NCBI GenBank assembly: GCA_026874595.1
Contig: CM049307.1
Location: 91,637,830 to 91,701,829 of the forward strand
Source of the DNA: Sipunculus nudus
Taxonomy: Eukaryota > Annelida > Sipuncula > Golfingiida > Sipunculidae
Length of the DNA: 64,000 bases
Direction of reading: 5' to 3'
Shown here: positions 1 through 14,204 of the stretch, one piece after another
How the letters are laid out: the number at the start of each line of letters is the position of its first letter
Numbering within the stretch: the first letter of the stretch is position 1
Notes under the pieces: generated by a model
What the model was told of the DNA's origin: nothing
The model's input: the letters and a program-made list of their open reading frames with translations, nothing else
The model's database searches: none
Made by a program: the position numbers and the translations under genes

Positions 1-893
1 TTATCAAAATCCTTCATATTCTTCAAAGTTATCACAATTACACAGCAAAGCAGCTGAGTGACCCGTGACCATATTAAATATGTGTGGATGTTGCCCATAA
101 TTGAACTTGGGCAAGTAGATGTATTCTTCAAAAGTAGCTGATAAATAGTAAACATCACATAAAAGTGAATTATTTTACAGGTGGTGTCCATCGACTCCAT
201 ATATTTCCTATATTTTCTTATAAAAATGGTCTATAATTTCTTATACTTTCCAGCTTTTATCCCCGCATCTCCTATATTTTCCTGGGTTTTTTTCATGCAC
301 AATCATGTTGCTGATATAACATTGTTATCACTGAATTCAGTTTTTTCTTCAAGCAAGTGTGCATGTAGGATGGTATACAAGATGGCAGAATCAGGTTTAC
401 ACTGAGCAAAGTGTGACTGAGAGTTTGATATGATGGTAGAATGCATCTTTAGCAAAAAGGCATAATTCTGGTGAAAAGGCAAACCTGTATTAATGCCTTT
501 CCATTGGAAAGGTGAAAATTTCAAAGTATTTCGATCCCTGATCATAATGAGTTTAATGAAAATAAATCATATTTTTGTATGTCATCACAGCCCACCATAG
601 TATGGTGACCTCTAACCTCATTAAATATGCGCTGATCTTGCCTAGAATCGAACTTGAGCAAAGTAATTTATTAAGCGGTTAGCTATAGTGAAAACACATA
701 AAATCCCTGGTTAGGTAATACTGCGATACTACATGTTAATACACAGAGGGATGGCAGGATGTATGGATGGACGGACCGGGGGTAAACCAAAATACCATCA
801 ATAAGGGGAAATTAAAAGGAAAATTTTTAGGTTATTTGTGATTTTGTGATGGCTAGGAACCATGGTAAACCATGATAACACTTCTGGACTTAC
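1..893. repeat. Intron with two copies of a dispersed ~150-bp family
   Basis: No exon is visible. Approximate copies at 1-170 and 575-790 share the sequence pattern GTGACC..TGACC..ATTAAATATG..TGG.TTTTGCC.A.AATCGAACTTGGGCAAG. Further copies lie near 48900-49290, 54130-54530 and 63380-63800. Several end with a stretch of the form GGATGGACGGA, often seen at the edge of animal tandem-repeat elements. Origin unknown. Confidence 0.6.
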
Positions 894-1031
894 CCGGGCA
901 ATATAGTACAGGCCTCCGAAGACAGCGTATGGTGGGTCAATCACAGCACACACGTAATGAATGATGGTGGCCGGGCCCTCATTCCCGAACATGTCAAGCA
1001 TCGAGACAGCCATGTAGGGGATGAAGGCAGA
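894..1031 (-). CDS. ABCA5: ABCA5-like exon 21: TMD2 helices; last exon inside window
   Basis: Acceptor aattctattttcag|TCT; donor GCCCGG|GTAAGT, phase 0 to 0, about residues 1220-1265. It encodes [19 protein letters not shown] then [20 protein letters not shown], two further hydrophobic stretches of TMD2 with the conserved HY...I.P.Y...G pattern. The gene continues left of position 1, where NBD2 is expected. Confidence 0.92.
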
Positions 1032-3219
1032 CTGAAAATAGAATTTTTTATAAGAATTATCAACCATGCAAGAACTTCATCTCTTTCTCATGCCTCCAGC
1101 AGGTGGCGTGAACTGTACTTTTCCCTCGCTTTGTCAGCGAAATTCAGGGGAAAGTTCCAAACAGATTTTGTTGCAATTTGGTGGATGGTTCAGAAACACC
1201 CAAAGAAGAATCAATTAAATTTTGGATGTGAGTTGGATCACAACATGTTTTTTTTTTGTTTTTCATTCGTTATTTGTTATTCCTTGGTCTGACTAATAAT
1301 GTAAAAGGACCAAAAAGCACCGAAAAGCACAAAAAACAGTATTCTCACCTATTTCTACTTATTAATCATCGTACAAGTAAATATTTTGTCGACTTTGGTA
1401 CAAATATTTACGTAATTGTCCAAATAATCAGCCATCTGTCACCACCATTATCAACTGTCACTAGCATCATCTAGTGAATTATTATAAAATTAATTTGATC
1501 TTTTATAGTGAGTTTAAACACTGATGTATCAATAATGATAGCACTAAATGATAGTGATATTATACCAAATATTATCTGACATGTATATATCTCCTGAGTA
1601 TGCCACAAGCTATCATAAAACAACTTTTTTAATAATGACAATTGAAATCCATAGGCAGAGGTCTGTGCTCTCTGAGTATTTTCTAGTTATTAATAATTGT
1701 ATGTTAATGATCTCTTACATTTAATATAACATATAATATGTTCATCACACATATACCAACCTTGGATGTTGAAAAATTTCATCGAGGCCTTGATTATCAT
1801 CTTAAAATCATAAAATGTTAATTTTTCAGAAAATGTTGTAATTGCTAGCTCATTGTTTTAACAACCTTGTCACAAAAAGTGTTATTGAAAATTTGGTTCA
1901 TCATAAAAAAAGTAGCATATAACTGACCTGTCAACCCCACATGGGGTATATTAGAGAATCACATGTATACCCCAAGAGAACTAACCCATTCCTGTCACTG
2001 ATTGGCTGGAAAATAGACCTTTTTTTTCTTCTTTTTTTACTGACATTTCTTGATACACAACAAAAGTTACATCAAACATGAATTCATACAAACACAGAAT
2101 CTCATTCTGATTCAAATATACCTAAGGAAACATATTTTGATTTTACAGTCCTGGAAAATGGACCTTACACTTGACTGATATCTGGGAATGTGGCCTGCAG
2201 TAGCCCTCTTTTGAGCCTGAGCACTGCTAATTTGGATAAGCTGGGCTTTGTTTATTGAGACTTATTAGTGTAAGCTGAATATGTAGATGTCACTGGGATT
2301 AAAAGTTATTTTAAAATATATACTAAATCTAAACTTAACCACCATATTTTGATGATAGTAAGACCTTACCCAGCCAGCATCAAAGGTTGGAGATACATTG
2401 GACCAACATTGGATAACAACGTTGTTCCAACGTTGGTATCCAATGTTGGACCAACTCAATTTGCTCATTGGAACTACGTTGGACAGATGTTGGAGCAATG
2501 TTGTGTGACATGTTGGGCAAATGTAGGGCCAATGTAGGATATATGTTGCACCAATTTACTCATTGATATTAGGTTGGATATTTGTTGGATCTATGTTGTA
2601 TTTTACATTGTGCCAATGTAGGACCAATGTAGAGGATGCAATATCACTGAGGTTTTTCACCAACATGAACATTTAGGAATGAAATCTGGTTCAAATGTTC
2701 TAAAATATGCAAGTTATTCTTAATTGATCAATTATTGGTTCAAACAGTGTATATTATAAGTAAAGTCCTATATTATATGTACGATTATGTGTAGTAAGGT
2801 TTGTCAATAGGATTAAAAATTATTTCACTTGGTTTTTTAGTGAAATCACACTGGAAGACATCTGCATTCATACAAAATATAAACAGCATTCTCAGAGCAA
2901 TTACCTTTATCTTCAAAATAAAACTGACACAAAAATAACTTCAGAAATGTTTAATAATAATAGGACTGTATATTCCAACGTTCTACAGCTGACAATAACT
3001 ATAAATTTTGTAATAATTAATTTAGATCTGAATCGTCCACAGACATAATCCCAGCTGGTAACTGTGCTTCCTTCACACACTTCAACTTGTGCCTCTTCTT
3101 ATTCCCTTTTTCCCTGTCCCCAGCAAAACTCAGCCAGCTTTGGATACTTTTCTTAACATCCTCTATGCTGACCCTTTCAGCAAGTGGATTTTCTCTGACT
3201 GCACCTGAAGGAAAACATT

Positions 3220-3265
<46 letters not shown>

Positions 3266-6200
3266 CATATGTCACAGACGAAATTTAAATCCGGGCAGAT
3301 TTTTAATTCACCTAGACGAGATTGCCATTGTGATCTAGCATAGATAGATTTTAAACTCTTCTAGGAGAAATTGCAATCACAATCATGGAGTAGGCCAGGA
3401 TTTTAATCATGCGAGGTTAAAATTTGCCTGGTTTGATCCGGTGAGTTTAAAATTGGCCGGCCTAGGTAAGAATGAAATAGTGGTCTGATGGGAAATCCTA
3501 ATGTACTGGGCATTGTAGATTACATATGTATGATGTTTTTATTGCTCCTGTAAGATTTTTATAGAGCATATTTATATGAAATATTTCTGATGTCTTGCCT
3601 GTTCGGGATTTGTCAATAATTATAGGATATAGAGGGTAATTTATCTGGCATTTTTAAAAATTTTTTTTAGGCTGTTGCATTCTTTGAAGAATAGGTATTC
3701 TTTACCTAATGTGGTTTAGTTGTATACATGATTATTAATAATAATTAAATATTATTAATATCAATATAAATTAGAATTAACTGATATAAGTAACCGCATA
3801 AATAGTATTTTAGGAAGACACGTACGCCTATAAATAGAATATGCACAACCAAGTCTTATTTTGTTAATAAAATATTTAACTAAATTTAAAGGTTAACAGG
3901 CCAGTATTATTGTAATAGCATCTTCATAATTATGGATACAGTATAAACAGTAATATATTAAAATAATTTATCACTGATATACAATATATCATATTTGCTC
4001 TGCTTTTTTACAGTTGCACATTTCAGATGATCCGTAATTATTAAGATGACAGGAATTTGGATAAATCTATTACATAACTGTGTCTGCTAAATTGCTAAAT
4101 ATTAAATTATGAATGATAATTTTACATATATTATTATTTATTTTTATGGTAAAAGACTCCACAATAGGTAGAAAACTGAAATAAAAATAAAGGTGTCACA
4201 GTTATTACACTTTTTGTTAAGTTCAAATAACAGTGAATAGCTTGCTACTTTCAAATAATGAATTATATAAACAAAATGAATGCTAGTCCATATATCTTGT
4301 TCTGCTCACAAATAAACAGTAAGTTATTGTCACAACAAGTCAACTATAACTACTTGGCATGACCCATGCCTTCAAGAGTCTTCAAGAGCATTTGACATTT
4401 AATCAGTTAATTAATTTTAAGCAAATAATTTTTATGAGATGGTATACCACATAAAATAGATAAGGTTGCAAGGAATATTAAAATACTCATTAATGATACC
4501 AATTCCAAAATTAATTATTATATTAAAATATTACTGTAAAAATTGCAAATGACATTAGTTATATGCTTCACCAGATATTTTTATCAAGGGCTCTAAATTT
4601 ATTTAACTATTAACACTTGCAAATAATGTCTTAATCTATACATAATAGTAACCAGTAAGGCCAAAATAAAAAAAAGGTATGGTTCTCAGGCACTTTTTTC
4701 AGAAAATCAATGCGGGCGGGCAGTTTTTTTTAATTTTATTTTTTTGGTATGTTTCGATAAAAATGTCAAATTATAAGGGAAAAGCATGATGATAACATAT
4801 TTATTTGGCTAAATAAGTAAAAGCACTACATAATAAAGGAAATTGTATGATTTTATCTTCTTGAAAGAAATGTCCGAGCGGCTGCAGCTCAAAATTGATA
4901 ACAATTTTTGATGCGGGGGTTTAAAGTTGATGCGGGCAGTGCCTGAGAATCAAACCTTTAATTATTTTTGGCCTATTGTCAAAATAGTTAATGATACAGA
5001 GCTCGTAATATAACTGAAAAATCATTCATATGTCATTTAAATTGTACCAAGTTTTAAGAATACCATCAAATAATAATTTCAATCTCACTTAGGCAGATTT
5101 TTAACTCAACTGGTTGATACCAGGCAGATTTTAAACTCATTTAGGTAAGATAAAAATCCTGACCTGCTACATATTGTAATAATTACACACACACACACTA
5201 ATCTAATTCAGGGGGATAGAGTCAAAGCAATGGTAGTATAACATAATTTTGTAGTATGAAGGGACACAAGCATAACATACTACATTTTGTATATATACAT
5301 ATAACATACTACAGGACATCATTGTGGAAGACAGGGCAAGTGGTCACAATAATGTATTAACACATGACCTCAGGGGTCTCAGGGGTCAAGTATGCAACCC
5401 TGAGCTTTGTGCTGGCAGGGCTGGCATTGGCCCCCTTAATCAGCAGCACTGGTATACTGGCTCTGTACCATGTGTTCAGCCCCCCAGTGAAATTCTGTGC
5501 CCCTACACAATATAACATCATGAATACATATATGACTTAGTACTGCTTTTCACTAATATAAATTCTTATATGGTAAAGAAGCAGTGATTAAATATTAATT
5601 GCCATACATAACACAAAGAACATTTTATCATATATATCCAGTATATGAAGTTCAAATTCATTATTCCTTAAGATCCATATATAATGAACAATTTTGAGGT
5701 AAGTATATCCAGGTTAGATCAATTTAAGTGTTGGTTAAAGTAAATAATTTGTATAAACTTACCTCAGGATGTCTGTTCAGTCTGGATGATCTAGCTTAAC
5801 TGACTGGTCAAACACTCCAGGGGGTCACTTTTGGCGCCAAAGAATCATGTTACAAACTGCCTCCAGGCCACGGTTGGGCTGTGTGGTGATTGATAGTCCA
5901 CAAGCATTTCATCCAAGTAGGCCGCAATTATCAGACTTGAGTAGTATGTTAAGCCTCAGTTTATTATTTATACTTCACATAAAATTATAGTTGTAATCAA
6001 AGTTTCTCTCTATTAAATAATGAGAATTATTTCCCAAGATTAAAATATTTCCTATTTCATATTTATTAGCCAATTTGATCATATAATTCAGATTTTTATA
6101 ACACAGATTATTTAAATAGTATTTTAGAGAATGAACAGTAAGTTATATTAATACATATATATTAATTTTGTGAAAGGCATATCAAAATTGACAAATTTAC

Positions 6201-9200
6201 CTAAAAATTTAAAATTTGATGAGTTTTATGACTTTTTTGCGGTGATTTAAATCATACCAGGGCTGATATTTTAATTAAAAATAAAAATCTAGAACAGATA
6301 TGAATGAAATATATCCAATCACAGACTTGACATGTGCACACAATTTAGCTCTGTATTTTGTCTGTATGCTTCCCTGTTGATATCATTCTTGAATCCATAT
6401 ATATTTCATATTTTCCCCTGACATATCTGCAATGTTGGTCCAACGTTAAATACCCAATGTTTGTTTTTATATGTTGGTCCTACTTTGGCTTAATGTTGGC
6501 TGTCCAACAGTTGTTTTAAGGATGTTGGTCCAACATTGGACAAACGTTACCTATCCAACTCCTACATATACCCAACCAGCCAACATCTCTCCAACGTTTA
6601 CTAAATGTTCCATTGCTGGCTGGGTAACCATGTATGAATTTTTATAAATATACTGGTATACATCTTGCAAACAATGACTCTTGATGCTATCTGACAAACT
6701 AATGGTACTATGTGTACCTGTAGTAATACCATACTTATGCAAATGATTCTAAAATCAGTAAAGAGTCAGTGATAAGTTAGTTTCTAATGCAGTACAGCAT
6801 CACAAATGTCAAACTTAACACCATTTTGTACATTTTAACAAACCAAGTAATGTTACCATAAATAAGATAAAATTCAGATACCATCCAGTCCTATCACTTC
6901 ATAAATAGGCCTTTTGAAGTCCAACGTATAGAATAAATAAGTTTAATTCAAACATATAGGTTTTATCATCAGAAAACTAATTTATTTTGTGATTGTCACT
7001 TATTAAAAAGAAACATTATCCATTCATATACGTCACTTAATGCCAAAGCAGCAGATAAAAGATACATACAAATGAGAAGACATTCGGTAGGACTGTCTGG
7101 CAAGTCTCGTATTTCTCAAAGGCATATGAGAAGATGTATCCCAGCAACATCGTGACTGGCATGTACAGTAGATATAGGAGGATCATACTCAGTACTGCAC
7201 CAGCATACATTATTGGTGGACTCTGTAATACAGGAGACACAGATATTGATGAGAATGATTATATTGGACCTGAATATTTCTGAGATATCTATCTTTAAGG
7301 CCATAAGCACTTTACTGATCAGATGAATATTTATGGAGTATTTACCTGGAAGGTCATAAGGATTGTAATGATTGAACATGATCACTAATGAGGTCATTTA
7401 TAAGGCCACAAGCACTCTCTGAACATGAATATTCATCAGGTATTTACATGGGAACACCACAAGCACTTTGTCTTAATGAATATTCATGAGGTATTTTCCT
7501 GTGGAGGAACAAGCAGTGTAATGTCTCAATGTGTATGTTCATGAAGTTATTAACTGGAAGATCACAAGCACTTTAATATTTTGTATGAATATTCATGAGG
7601 TATTTACCTGAAAGGTCACAAGTCACTATTTTAGCTAAATATGATCATTTAAAAGGCATTGAAAGCCACAAACACTCTGTCTATGCATGAATATTCATGA
7701 GATATTTACCTGGAAGGCCTGAAGCATTATAACATTTGAACATGAATATTCATGAGGTATTCACATGGAAAGTCACATGCATTATAATATCTGAAAATAT
7801 AAAAATGCATAAGGGGTTTACCTGGAAGGCCACAAGTACTATTATGGATAGAAATGCCACTAAGGCAAACTGCGTTAAGTCGACACAGAACTGTACAGCC
7901 CAGTACATGTTCATGGATATGCCCGCTATCCTGAGCTGGCTGCGGGTCTTGATCTGCAACGTGAAATCACAAAATATCAAATAGAATAGGAAAATTTGAT
8001 TGGTGTCAATACCTCTGTTAATTATATTTTAGCTCTACCACATTCAATGTGCATACCTGGACTGGATTCAATGCAATTCTGGGAATTTAAATGCAAACGC
8101 ACAAATGTTACCCTATTAAGCTTAAATACAAAGGAAAATGCGGTAGTCCAGCGGTTAAGCTCCCATAAATGGAGGAATTGTGCAAAGAATGAAAGAAGCA
8201 TGAAAGTTGGCAAAAGTATTCTTTGGAGCTTATTGATGAAATTCAGATATAGGGCCAAGCTGAAAATAAATTATCTTGGCCGCCAAATTAGAAAATGTCA
8301 ATAACTTGAGTTAAAATGTCCCGAGAAAGCATTGCAAGTACTCTAATATTATGTGTTTTGGACTGAGAAATTCAATTTTTGAGGTTCCAACCCTCTCCAG
8401 GTACTCATTAACTGATTTTTATCATGAATTTGGTATTATTTCCATTAGTCCAACAGTTCAGCTGCATATTGAGAAGAATTGAAATGAAAACCTTGAAAGA
8501 AGAATGAAACTTGGCATAATAATTTTCCAGACCATATTCTATATGTTCAGAAATGGGGCCCAGCGGAATTCACAATATCTTGCTAAAACTCCAAGATGGC
8601 GGCCAAGATGGCCAACAAAACATAAAATACCAATACAGTCGGTTATATTTGTCCTTGAATGCATTGCAAGTGCACTGTTTCTATGTTATTAGGATCGAAA
8701 AAATTATTAATAAGGGTTCCAGGTCTGTATCATGCATGTGTGAATGAAGTCTGATTTTGTTGGTATTGAAATTGTGCTAAAATTACCCTTTTTTACCAGC
8801 ACATCTAACTGTAAAACGTATTTGTTGATTACCCTGCCGAAATTTAATATATTTGTTAATTTTAAGTATTTGATCATTATGTCTCTTTCAATGTAATGAA
8901 CAGGACAGTAGATTGGTAAAACGCTCAGCTCTCTTCACTGGCGAGCAAGTTTCTGTCCCGATGTTGCTATGAGAGTGGATTGTTGTGGTCCGTACAGAGT
9001 CAGTTGTTTTCTTCGTGTCCTCTGATTCCATCCACCACTTCGCCATCCAAGCCACGGAGAGTGCCTTGTAGTAGTTATTATAGCCAGTAGTACAATCAAT
9101 GTAAAAGCAATTTTATTTGTTTATAAGTTGTGGCTCTTTTGCCATGAGGTGACGGTGCAGCTTTAAGACTCTTTGCTTACATGAAGAAAGAATCAGTACA

Positions 9201-12200
9201 TATTTAGCGGCTCACCACATTATGCTGTATGCTACGCTTTCTTTTAAAGTGATAGATTTAGGCCTGTTGGTATCACTTTCTACTGAATGAGAATGAATTT
9301 ATCCATATGATAAAGATGGTATGTTGTTAGAAAGAATTCATAACCTATCATTAAGACATTAGAGAAAATCTCATGGTTTGTGGCGAGATTTCACCATTAT
9401 GCCATTGCGACTTCGACGGGGTTTGAACCGGGGACCTACAAACACGTCCTTAACCACGAGGCAACGTTCTAAACCCGTATATGCTATCTTTGTACTGTGG
9501 TGATGGTGCATGACAGAATCTGAACACTTGTAGACACTTGTGCAGTTTGCCGTTTACCTTCTACATTGATAATCCTTACCAATAAGCTAACTTTGCATTT
9601 CCAAGTGATGTCTTAAAATACTTCGTTTGCTTACATAATGCACACTTTAATATATAATGATAATTAGAAAAAATAAATATTTGCTTCATTTATTGAAATA
9701 ATTTATCTTCATGTGCACAGAATGCAATATTGTAGGTCGGACTTAACTTTGCACATGAGATAAAAGAACCGATCGTAAGTTGGAATTGTGGGCGTTTTAC
9801 TAGAAGAAAAACGCTCTTGTCCTACAAAATATAAGAGAAAATATTCAGGCAAGGTTATACATTTTGCTGGCAATATTACAAGAAAAATAATGTAATAAAC
9901 TTTTCTGTTCAGTAATAATAGAAGTAGTCTATCCTCATTAATATGTTCACTTGATGAAGTTAATTGTATGAAATACAAGTTTCCCAAGCATTCTGCATTT
10001 GGGCATAAAACTGACATAAAGGAAAAGTACAAAGGTTGCCAGAGCTCAGAAGCTAAAAGCACAGCAAAGTTACAATCACCAATCAAGTTGATAAAAACTC
10101 ATACCAAACTTTGTACTGAATTTTTAGGTAATTAAGTTAATGAAGAAAGAATGCATGTCTGGAACCTGAGTGTACATTATATTTTTCAACCTTGTTTTGT
10201 GAATTAGACTTTCTATCTTCCGTCTTGCTGTACCATTTTCTTAGCATCCATCCATGAAAGATTAATTAGCTTGAACCTGGCAGCACCGACTCATACATGT
10301 GGTGAATATTTCTAACAATATATGCTTGTACTACGTGAATCTACAAATGTGCATAATGTCAGCAAATGAAAGTATTTTGTTGACACCTACGCATTATGCA
10401 AAGTGAATTTTAATGGCAACTCGTTGGGAAGGAACAAGTTTTATATCACAAAAATTGCATCACAGCAAATGGCAGTGATGCTTTACTGACACGTGTCAGT
10501 TCTTTCCTACGATCATGCAGTCTAAAGTATACATCATCACCATATCACAAAATTAGTAATCTGCATGAGTGTTATTTCATGCATTCATCACCATAGTACA
10601 AAGGCAGCATACAGCAACATCTTGCGCACCTCTAATGTGTGTGGATTCTGCTTTTTTGCCAATATACAGTCTGAAAGCCATCACTTCATGGCAAAAGAAG
10701 CTTAAAATCCATACTGCACAGAGGTGTGAGCTTCTACATAAGCGCGTATCTTGTCATGCATGCATGTACTCTAAATTCATTATAAATAAAAGTCTTTCCT
10801 TTTAAACAGACATGGTGTTCAAATACTTTTAACAAGAACATGTAAATAAAATTTCAGCAGAACTTTTTGATTTTTTTTTTGCATTAATCAAGATTTACAT
10901 GAAGGTTAAGTTGATGGTAAAATTAAATATCATGTTTGTAGATTTTCGAAAACCCTACCTATTCTTCACTGATATATGAAGCTCCAACTGATACCAGACA
11001 GGAAAGCTAAGTTTCTTTCATCCCTTACAACTTGGGAGGTAATTAACCTCAAAGCAGTTAATACATTAGTTAGCATGCAAATAAAGGGATTTCAAACAGA
11101 GGAAGTCAGATATTAAATATTAATATAATAAAACCTATACCCAGCAAATGACATGCACTTTCATTTAAAAGTGCAGTATTCAGCAAATTTTATCAAGTTT
11201 ACTGTTGGGTGTACTGATGAAAAAGGGACTTTTAGTACAATTTTAGTAGGTACACACAAGGCGGAATCTATACAGCTGACAGGTGTAGGCTTCTATACAT
11301 AGGTCTGTATCCTGCCACGCACGCATCCAGTCTATTATAAAAGTTATAAGCAGGATAAACTTTTTATTATATGGATTGTCTAATTTATTTTATTATAATA
11401 TATAATTAATATAGATTGTACAGTTAATTGTAATTATTATGCTGATCGTAAAACCTAAGTACATGTATGTAGGTTTCAAATATTCTAATGGTAAGTGTCT
11501 ACCGACATATCAAGTTCAATCCTAATTTCACTGCAGATTTCGACAGATAAGTTTTTTTCACCCTTCACCTCTTCAAAGGAATTATATTTGTTAGCATGCA
11601 AACAAAGGGGAAGTAAAAGGAAGAAAGGAGGAAACATTGCAATAAAAGTTGTTCTACTATTAAAGCATCTGAATTCATGACAAAGCAGACAAACCTTTGT
11701 CAGCAAATGACACTTTCATTTGACTATGATCACAATGTATGCGACTACTGTGCAGAACTCAACAAATAATGTTTGCTATCCATTGTGCTAGTAAACAAGG
11801 GAAAATGTAGGACAATTTCAATATAAACACAACCAGGATTCATTCACAGGAGTCATTATACAGACTTTAAACCCTTATAAATGAATTTATCGACCCCAAA
11901 AACATAGAAATAGTGCACTTGGAAAGCATTCTAGGACATATATATTGTATTGAATGTATTGATATTTGATAATCCGGCGGCAATCTCGGCCGCCATCTTT
12001 GATTTTGACCAAGATCGGATGAATTCCACTTGGCCCTATATCTGAAAATATTGAGTATGGTCTGGCCAACTATTATGCCAAGTTTCATGCTTCTTTCACT
12101 TTTTGCACAATTCTTCCATTAACAGCTGGACTACAGTACATGTTTAAGAATGAAATGCAAGTGCTAAAACACTTACCATACATTTGAACTCCATTTTACC

Positions 12201-14110
12201 TCCAATATCAAGGTATACACTGTGTAATTTGTATTTCATGACTTGATCTATGGTGCTACTAAAACCAGTTATTACCCTGGTTTTATATATGTTATTAAAA
12301 AAAATTACAGGATTCTAAAAAATAATACTGCATCTGCATTTGAAAAGCAAATGTTTTCATACCTAAATGCAAAAAAAATGCAGAGTTATTTATATCTGTT
12401 CATTTAAAAGTAAATGCTACATTTTTCAAATGCAGATGCAATTGAATCCAAGCCTGGTTCATATTTATGAAAATGTTATATTTGATTCAGATTGTACGGA
12501 AGCGTATTGCTGCCACCTGGTAAAAGAAAAATAAATTATTTATCTCGTACGTACGACATACTATCTCGTACGTACGACATATTATCTCATACGTACGACA
12601 TACTATCCCGTACGTACGACATATTATCTAGTACGTACGACATACTATCTCGTACGTACGACATATTATCTCGTACGTACGACATATTATCTCGTACGTA
12701 CGACATATTATCTCGTACGTACGACATATTATCTCGTACGTACGACATATTATCTCGTACGTACGACATATTATCTGGTACGTACGACATAATAAATCTT
12801 ACGGATCTGATTCATAAACTAGACAACATGCAAACAGATATATGTATAAGCAATATGTATATGTTAAATAATGTATGTTTTCACATTTACTATATATACA
12901 ACATCTCCACCTCCTTGCAAACCGCTGGACCAACGTTGAAACCAACACACACACTCACATATGTCTATATATTTACAGTATATATTTAAATGCTAATCGA
13001 TTCACATTTTTGTGTGTGTCCAGGTTTCTGTAAAATTTCAAGCAAGCGAAATATACATCAAATCGTTGTCTGACAGTAATACAGAACTCTCATTTTAAGA
13101 CAGATGATTGAATAATGTTAGCAGTATATGATGTTATAATAGTGAGCCTGTCATAATGTTAATAAGAAACAATTTTCATAATTTTGATTATAAAAAAAAT
13201 TTTGCCTTTGCCAAATTGAAACTACCTTTTTGAGAAGGAAGGGTTCGAACAAGAGGTACAGCTCCCAAAGAGCCTGATTGAAAGTAATTGAGAACGGATA
13301 TTTGTGGGGCAGGTTTATAATATTCTAAACTGGTCTTTCTTATAACGCATCATGTAGTTGATCTTTTTGACTATTTAATGCATATACAGCCATTGATATG
13401 ATTGGTAGGTAGCTGAACAGACAATAATCCATTTAATGGGGTATGTATAATTTTTATTTTGAACCAAATTATAAAAAAAAAATATATTAAAAACTATCAC
13501 TCATGGAAGTGCGATTAATCTGTGACAGAAGAATACGAAATTCTAAAATAAGTCTTGACCTCATATGTCAGGCTGAAGTGGTGGTAAAATCTACATCTCA
13601 GATTTGTCTCATTTGCGGATTGGTACAAGATATTGTATTTGGCACATGTACGTGTAACTCGCCCTTCTGTAAACGGCATGAAGTTCAACTTATTGGATCA
13701 AGCACTTCGTTTCATAATATATGAATCATGAACCTCTCCTAATGGGCATCTCTGTATTACAGAACCTCTATTAGTGTCTGTTAAGTGTTTACATAAGATC
13801 TTACAGAGATGCCCGTAAGGAGAGATTCCTGATTCATACATTATAAAACGAAGTGCCGTTTACAGTAGGGCGAGTGACACTGTGCATTATGTCATAAATC
13901 TTGTATTACTCTCTGTATTACAGACACCTATATATTGACACTCAAGGTTCATATTCTTGTATAATAATATGTGTTTTGTCTCACATTATTAACTCATTTT
14001 GGCTGAATACGAAAGTTGTTCAGCAAATCCATGTCGACACGGGCTTAATATCACCTGTTTACCGGTTTTATACGTTATTATGGTTCTGTGTGTGAGTAAA
14101 CACAGTGCAC

Positions 14111-14204
<94 letters not shown>

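Larger units (their letters stand above)
2366..6631. mobile_element. Possible long element bounded by inverted CCAGCCAGCA ends
   Basis: The left end reads cttacCCAGCCAGCAtc followed by degenerate TTGGACCAACGTTGG-type repeats (about 2390-2640). The right end shows the mirror arrangement: repeats of the same type (6430-6600) followed by TGCTGGCTGGGtaacc. The arms are short and diverged; the interior holds no open reading frame I recognise. It could be one non-autonomous element or two separate inverted copies. Confidence 0.4.

Noticed and set aside
798-893. Continuation of exon 21 to the left of 894
   Set aside because: CGG|GTAAGTCC is a strong donor and similarity to the ABC-A family stops there, although the frame stays open.
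5825-5860. LTR retrotransposon primer-binding site suggested by TGGCGCCAAAG
   Set aside because: The word is part of the palindrome TTTGGCGCCAAA, no long terminal repeats flank it and no gag or pol fragments are present.
9407-9475. Functional tRNA gene
   Set aside because: A and B box-like sequences are present, but the T-stem flanks do not pair, so it is at most a SINE or pseudogene.
12492-12989. RTYDILS-repeat ORFs in the 21-bp arrays (also 15413-16018)
   Set aside because: Both strands are open because of the 21-bp period; they belong to a foldback element and have no coding signature.
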